Of a stretch of 64,000 bases of DNA, positions 62,012 to 64,000 are shown in pieces. The stretch comes from Allium sativum. Its lineage: Eukaryota > Streptophyta > Magnoliopsida > Asparagales > Amaryllidaceae. The notes under the pieces were generated by a model. It saw nothing but the letters and a program-made list of their open reading frames with translations, was not told the DNA's origin and searched no databases. Made by a program: the position numbers and the translations under genes. The stretch's first letter is position 1, and the number at the start of each line of letters is the position of its first letter. The stretch lies in assembly GCA_030737875.1 (NCBI GenBank), contig CM060923.1, forward strand, positions 490,446,453 to 490,510,452. Reading direction: 5' to 3'.

Positions 62012-62559
62012 TGGGTTTGTCGTGAATGGTGTCTTCACTAACACTGTTCTTAAACCCCATGTGAAAAGAATAAATCTTTTAATTAATATTTAAAAAAGAA
62101 TTACCAACTAATTAACATTTAATTGGAATTGAAATGGGAGGTGAATTGGGTTTATCGTGAACTGTGTTTTTAACGACATTCGTTCTTTAACTCAATTTAC
62201 AGTGTAATGTGATTTGAAATATATAAATCTTTATTTAAGATTTAATGGGAATTTTCCAAAGTAAAGTTTACCAATTAATTAATATTTAATTGGAATTGAA
62301 TTGAATTTTGGGTTTGTCGTGAATGGTATCTTTAAAAATGTTGTTCTTAAATCCAATAGAGTTAAGAAAATTAGAAACTAACTGGAGACTAGCTAAGTTG
62401 AATGGTTTCCTGGGTATTGATCTGATGTTGGTTTCGGCCTTCGGGGTTAATACTTAGGGAATTGTTCTCTTACAAATTTATGGTTAGAACCTGATGAATG
62501 GAATGTGATTTTGGGTTTATCGTGAACCGTGTATTAAATGACATTGGTTCTTTAACCCA
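62012..62559. repeat. Four imperfect-palindrome units (E LTR)
   Basis: Units at 62012-62058, 62147-62194, 62309-62355 and 62512-62559, the reverse complement of the B and C units: TGGGTTTRTCGTGAA at one end, GTTCTTWAACCCA-like at the other. Confidence 0.65.
62370..62489. repeat. Displaced copy of the 132-bp block (E LTR)
   Basis: Reverse complement of the C block, with GGTATTGATCTGATGTTGGT and TTCGGCCTTCGGGGTTAATA. It starts with ATTAGAAA (62370-62377); the other end is degraded (TTAGAA at 62484-62489). It lies between the third and fourth palindromic units, whereas in C it lies over 1 kb away on the other side of the AT repeat. Confidence 0.6.
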
Positions 62560-64000
62560 GTTAAAGATAGGATATAATTTCCCAAGTTATATAATCAATA
62601 ATATTGATTTTTGGGAAGATTAAAACTAAATGGAGTTTTAATAAATCTTTGATTAGATTGAAAAGTGAATGTGATAATTGAAATTATTAATTCAAGAAAA
62701 TGATCCAAAATGGAGTACCACCAGTTTTACTCCAGGCGATAGCTAAATCTTTAATTAGATTTGAACGTGAAATGGTAATCAATATTTACCGATAATACTG
62801 TGGTGTTAGTTATGGAGTATTACCAGTTTTGCTCCATGGGACGAATAGGTTGGGATTGGAAAATAAAATAAATGATTACTTCGGTGTGGTTCGCTTATCC
62901 CGACAAGTTTGAATAAACCTTAACATGGTTTGAAATGATATCCAAAGGAAGATTAAAGAATAAATTTAAAAGAATTTATCTTTGATAAAATTAATGGGAA
63001 CCTTTCCCTAAGAATGTGAATATTTGAATAAAGAATATTTTGTATTGGAATGAGGCGTATGTTGTGTTTTTATAGCACTTGTTTTTTTATATACACGAGT
63101 TATTCGAAAAGACAGGGTTTATACCCATTCTAAATAACTGTTTCAACGATAAGTCGACGATGAAGACGGTGGTGGAAGACCGGAGGTCTTCACATCGTTT
63201 GGATGATTACTGATGTCTTGATTGGGTTGTACACCCAAGATGAGGTAATAAGTGGTGATCATCCAGACGTACTTGGAGATCGACGGATATGCGAGGGCCT
63301 CTCTCCCGTATTGGACATATGGGACGAGGAATAAGGTGCCTCCGGTTTCGTTCAGACCCAGAACGAACTTGTAAATGGTTGTGTGTCTGACATTGGATTT
63401 TATTCTGTGCTGATTGATCTCTATTAAATATATATCTGTTTGGCGGCGGAGAATTTATTCTCTTGCTTAACGCCCTTCTCTGAGACGTACGAACTCAGCG
63501 GCTATATATCGATAGACAGCAGTCGCATGGCATGAATTGCCTGTGTGGCATGCGGAGATGCATGGATCAAGGCTTTTGTTGAAAAGCAGAGTCTTGTGGT
63601 TGATGATCAAAGCATAGATTTAATATAGCGCCGCTTTGTGTATAACGTTAATTCACGAGCCTCACACCTCGGTATGAGTCAAAAAGGGGATCGTGACTGT
63701 AGGGAGTGCACGACGTTTTTGTCTAGCTATGGGTGGTGTCAGCGTTTTACTAGCCCTGACATTTTACTTTTGTGGTCGTTGGATTGCGAGGCGCCTCAGA
63801 TATATCGGCTACTGGTGGAGCCGATGGATAGGTCCAATAGGACCGAGAAACGTGTGTTCAAGTATAACTAATCCATTTTTGCACTTTGAGTGGACCGACC
63901 CTGAAGATCCAAGGGTTACCCAGAGTGTGTAGTCCTGAGACATTTGCTAGAGTGTCTCGAAGCGGTGAGGAGCCATCCCTGGCCTCGACTTATAGATGGC

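Larger units (their letters stand above)
57978..64000 (+). repeat. Element E giant LTR, plus strand, runs off the window
   Basis: Starts TGCAACAACCCGGAAAATCAG and matches the reverse complement of the C and B LTRs. Order: U3 with CGTATCGTCAATACAAAGC, GC-rich leader (58905-59287), donor-like GCG/GTGAGT (59288-59293), long AT-palindrome region (59290-60140), CATTATGG..ATTGACTG region, palindromic units (62012-62559), and the shared segment with GGCGGCGGAGAATTTATTCTC near 63443. By comparison with C about 0.7-0.8 kb of the LTR remain beyond 64000. I cannot see whether this is a 5' LTR, a 3' LTR or a solo LTR; no polypurine tract precedes it, which favours a 5' or solo LTR. Confidence 0.88.

Overview
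The window is plant nuclear DNA made almost entirely of LTR retrotransposons, several nested inside one another. The evidence is primer-binding sites complementary to the 3' end of initiator tRNA-Met (GCTCTGATACCA on the + strand for minus-strand elements), polypurine tracts next to TG...CA termini, 5-bp target duplications, and decayed plant Ty1/copia and Ty3/gypsy chromovirus pol genes. The sequence is AT-rich. I cannot name the species. I found no intact protein-coding gene, no rRNA or tRNA gene and no CRISPR array. Most open frames are short, low-complexity or chance frames inside LTRs.

Layout. (1) 1-29267: element family A on the minus strand, arranged as a tandem array with an 8083-bp period: partial internal region (1-2615), complete 4690-bp LTR (2616-7305), complete 3393-bp non-coding internal region (7306-10698), second LTR (10699-12446 and 26832-29267, cut short at its right end). 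(2) 12447-26826: a complete young element B inserted into that second LTR, with 5-bp duplication TACCT. Its two LTRs are about 6.68 kb each but the internal region is only 1027 bp and has no gene. (3) 29267-42442: related element C (minus strand), with its left LTR truncated at the junction with A, a 1042-bp non-coding internal region, and a complete 6405-bp LTR. (4) 42443-53596: remains of a copia element (protease, GAG-pre-integrase, integrase, RNase H and a 1450-bp 3' LTR) split by element D (44484-51102, plus strand), which lies exactly inside the integrase reading frame. (5) 53597-57470: 3' end of a gypsy chromovirus (integrase C-terminus, chromodomain remnant, 2585-bp LTR) into which the copia element had inserted. 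(6) 57471-57977: about 500 bp of unassigned sequence with a possible exon-like fragment. (7) 57978-64000: element E, a plus-strand giant LTR related to C that runs out of the window.

A, B, C, D and E form one superfamily of non-autonomous elements resembling LARDs (large retrotransposon derivatives). They share extended inverted LTR ends (TGTAACAACCCGG type). Their LTRs (clearest in B to E) have a modular plan in element orientation: U3, TATA box, GC-rich leader, 5' splice-site-like sequence, then an array of AT-rich short palindromes. They also share a non-coding internal core. They must rely on proteins from elsewhere, and the two pol-bearing wrecks here belong to other families.

The most interesting signals are candidate RNA structures in this core. 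Two or three stem-loops lie between 75 and 660 nt from the primer-binding-site LTR edge, and their stems change by paired substitutions between A and B/C, as expected of a packaging, dimerisation or leader structure. Others are imperfect-palindrome units of about 48 bp whose number varies from LTR to LTR, and a block of about 132 bp flanked by TTTCTAAT direct repeats that sits at a different place in E than in C.
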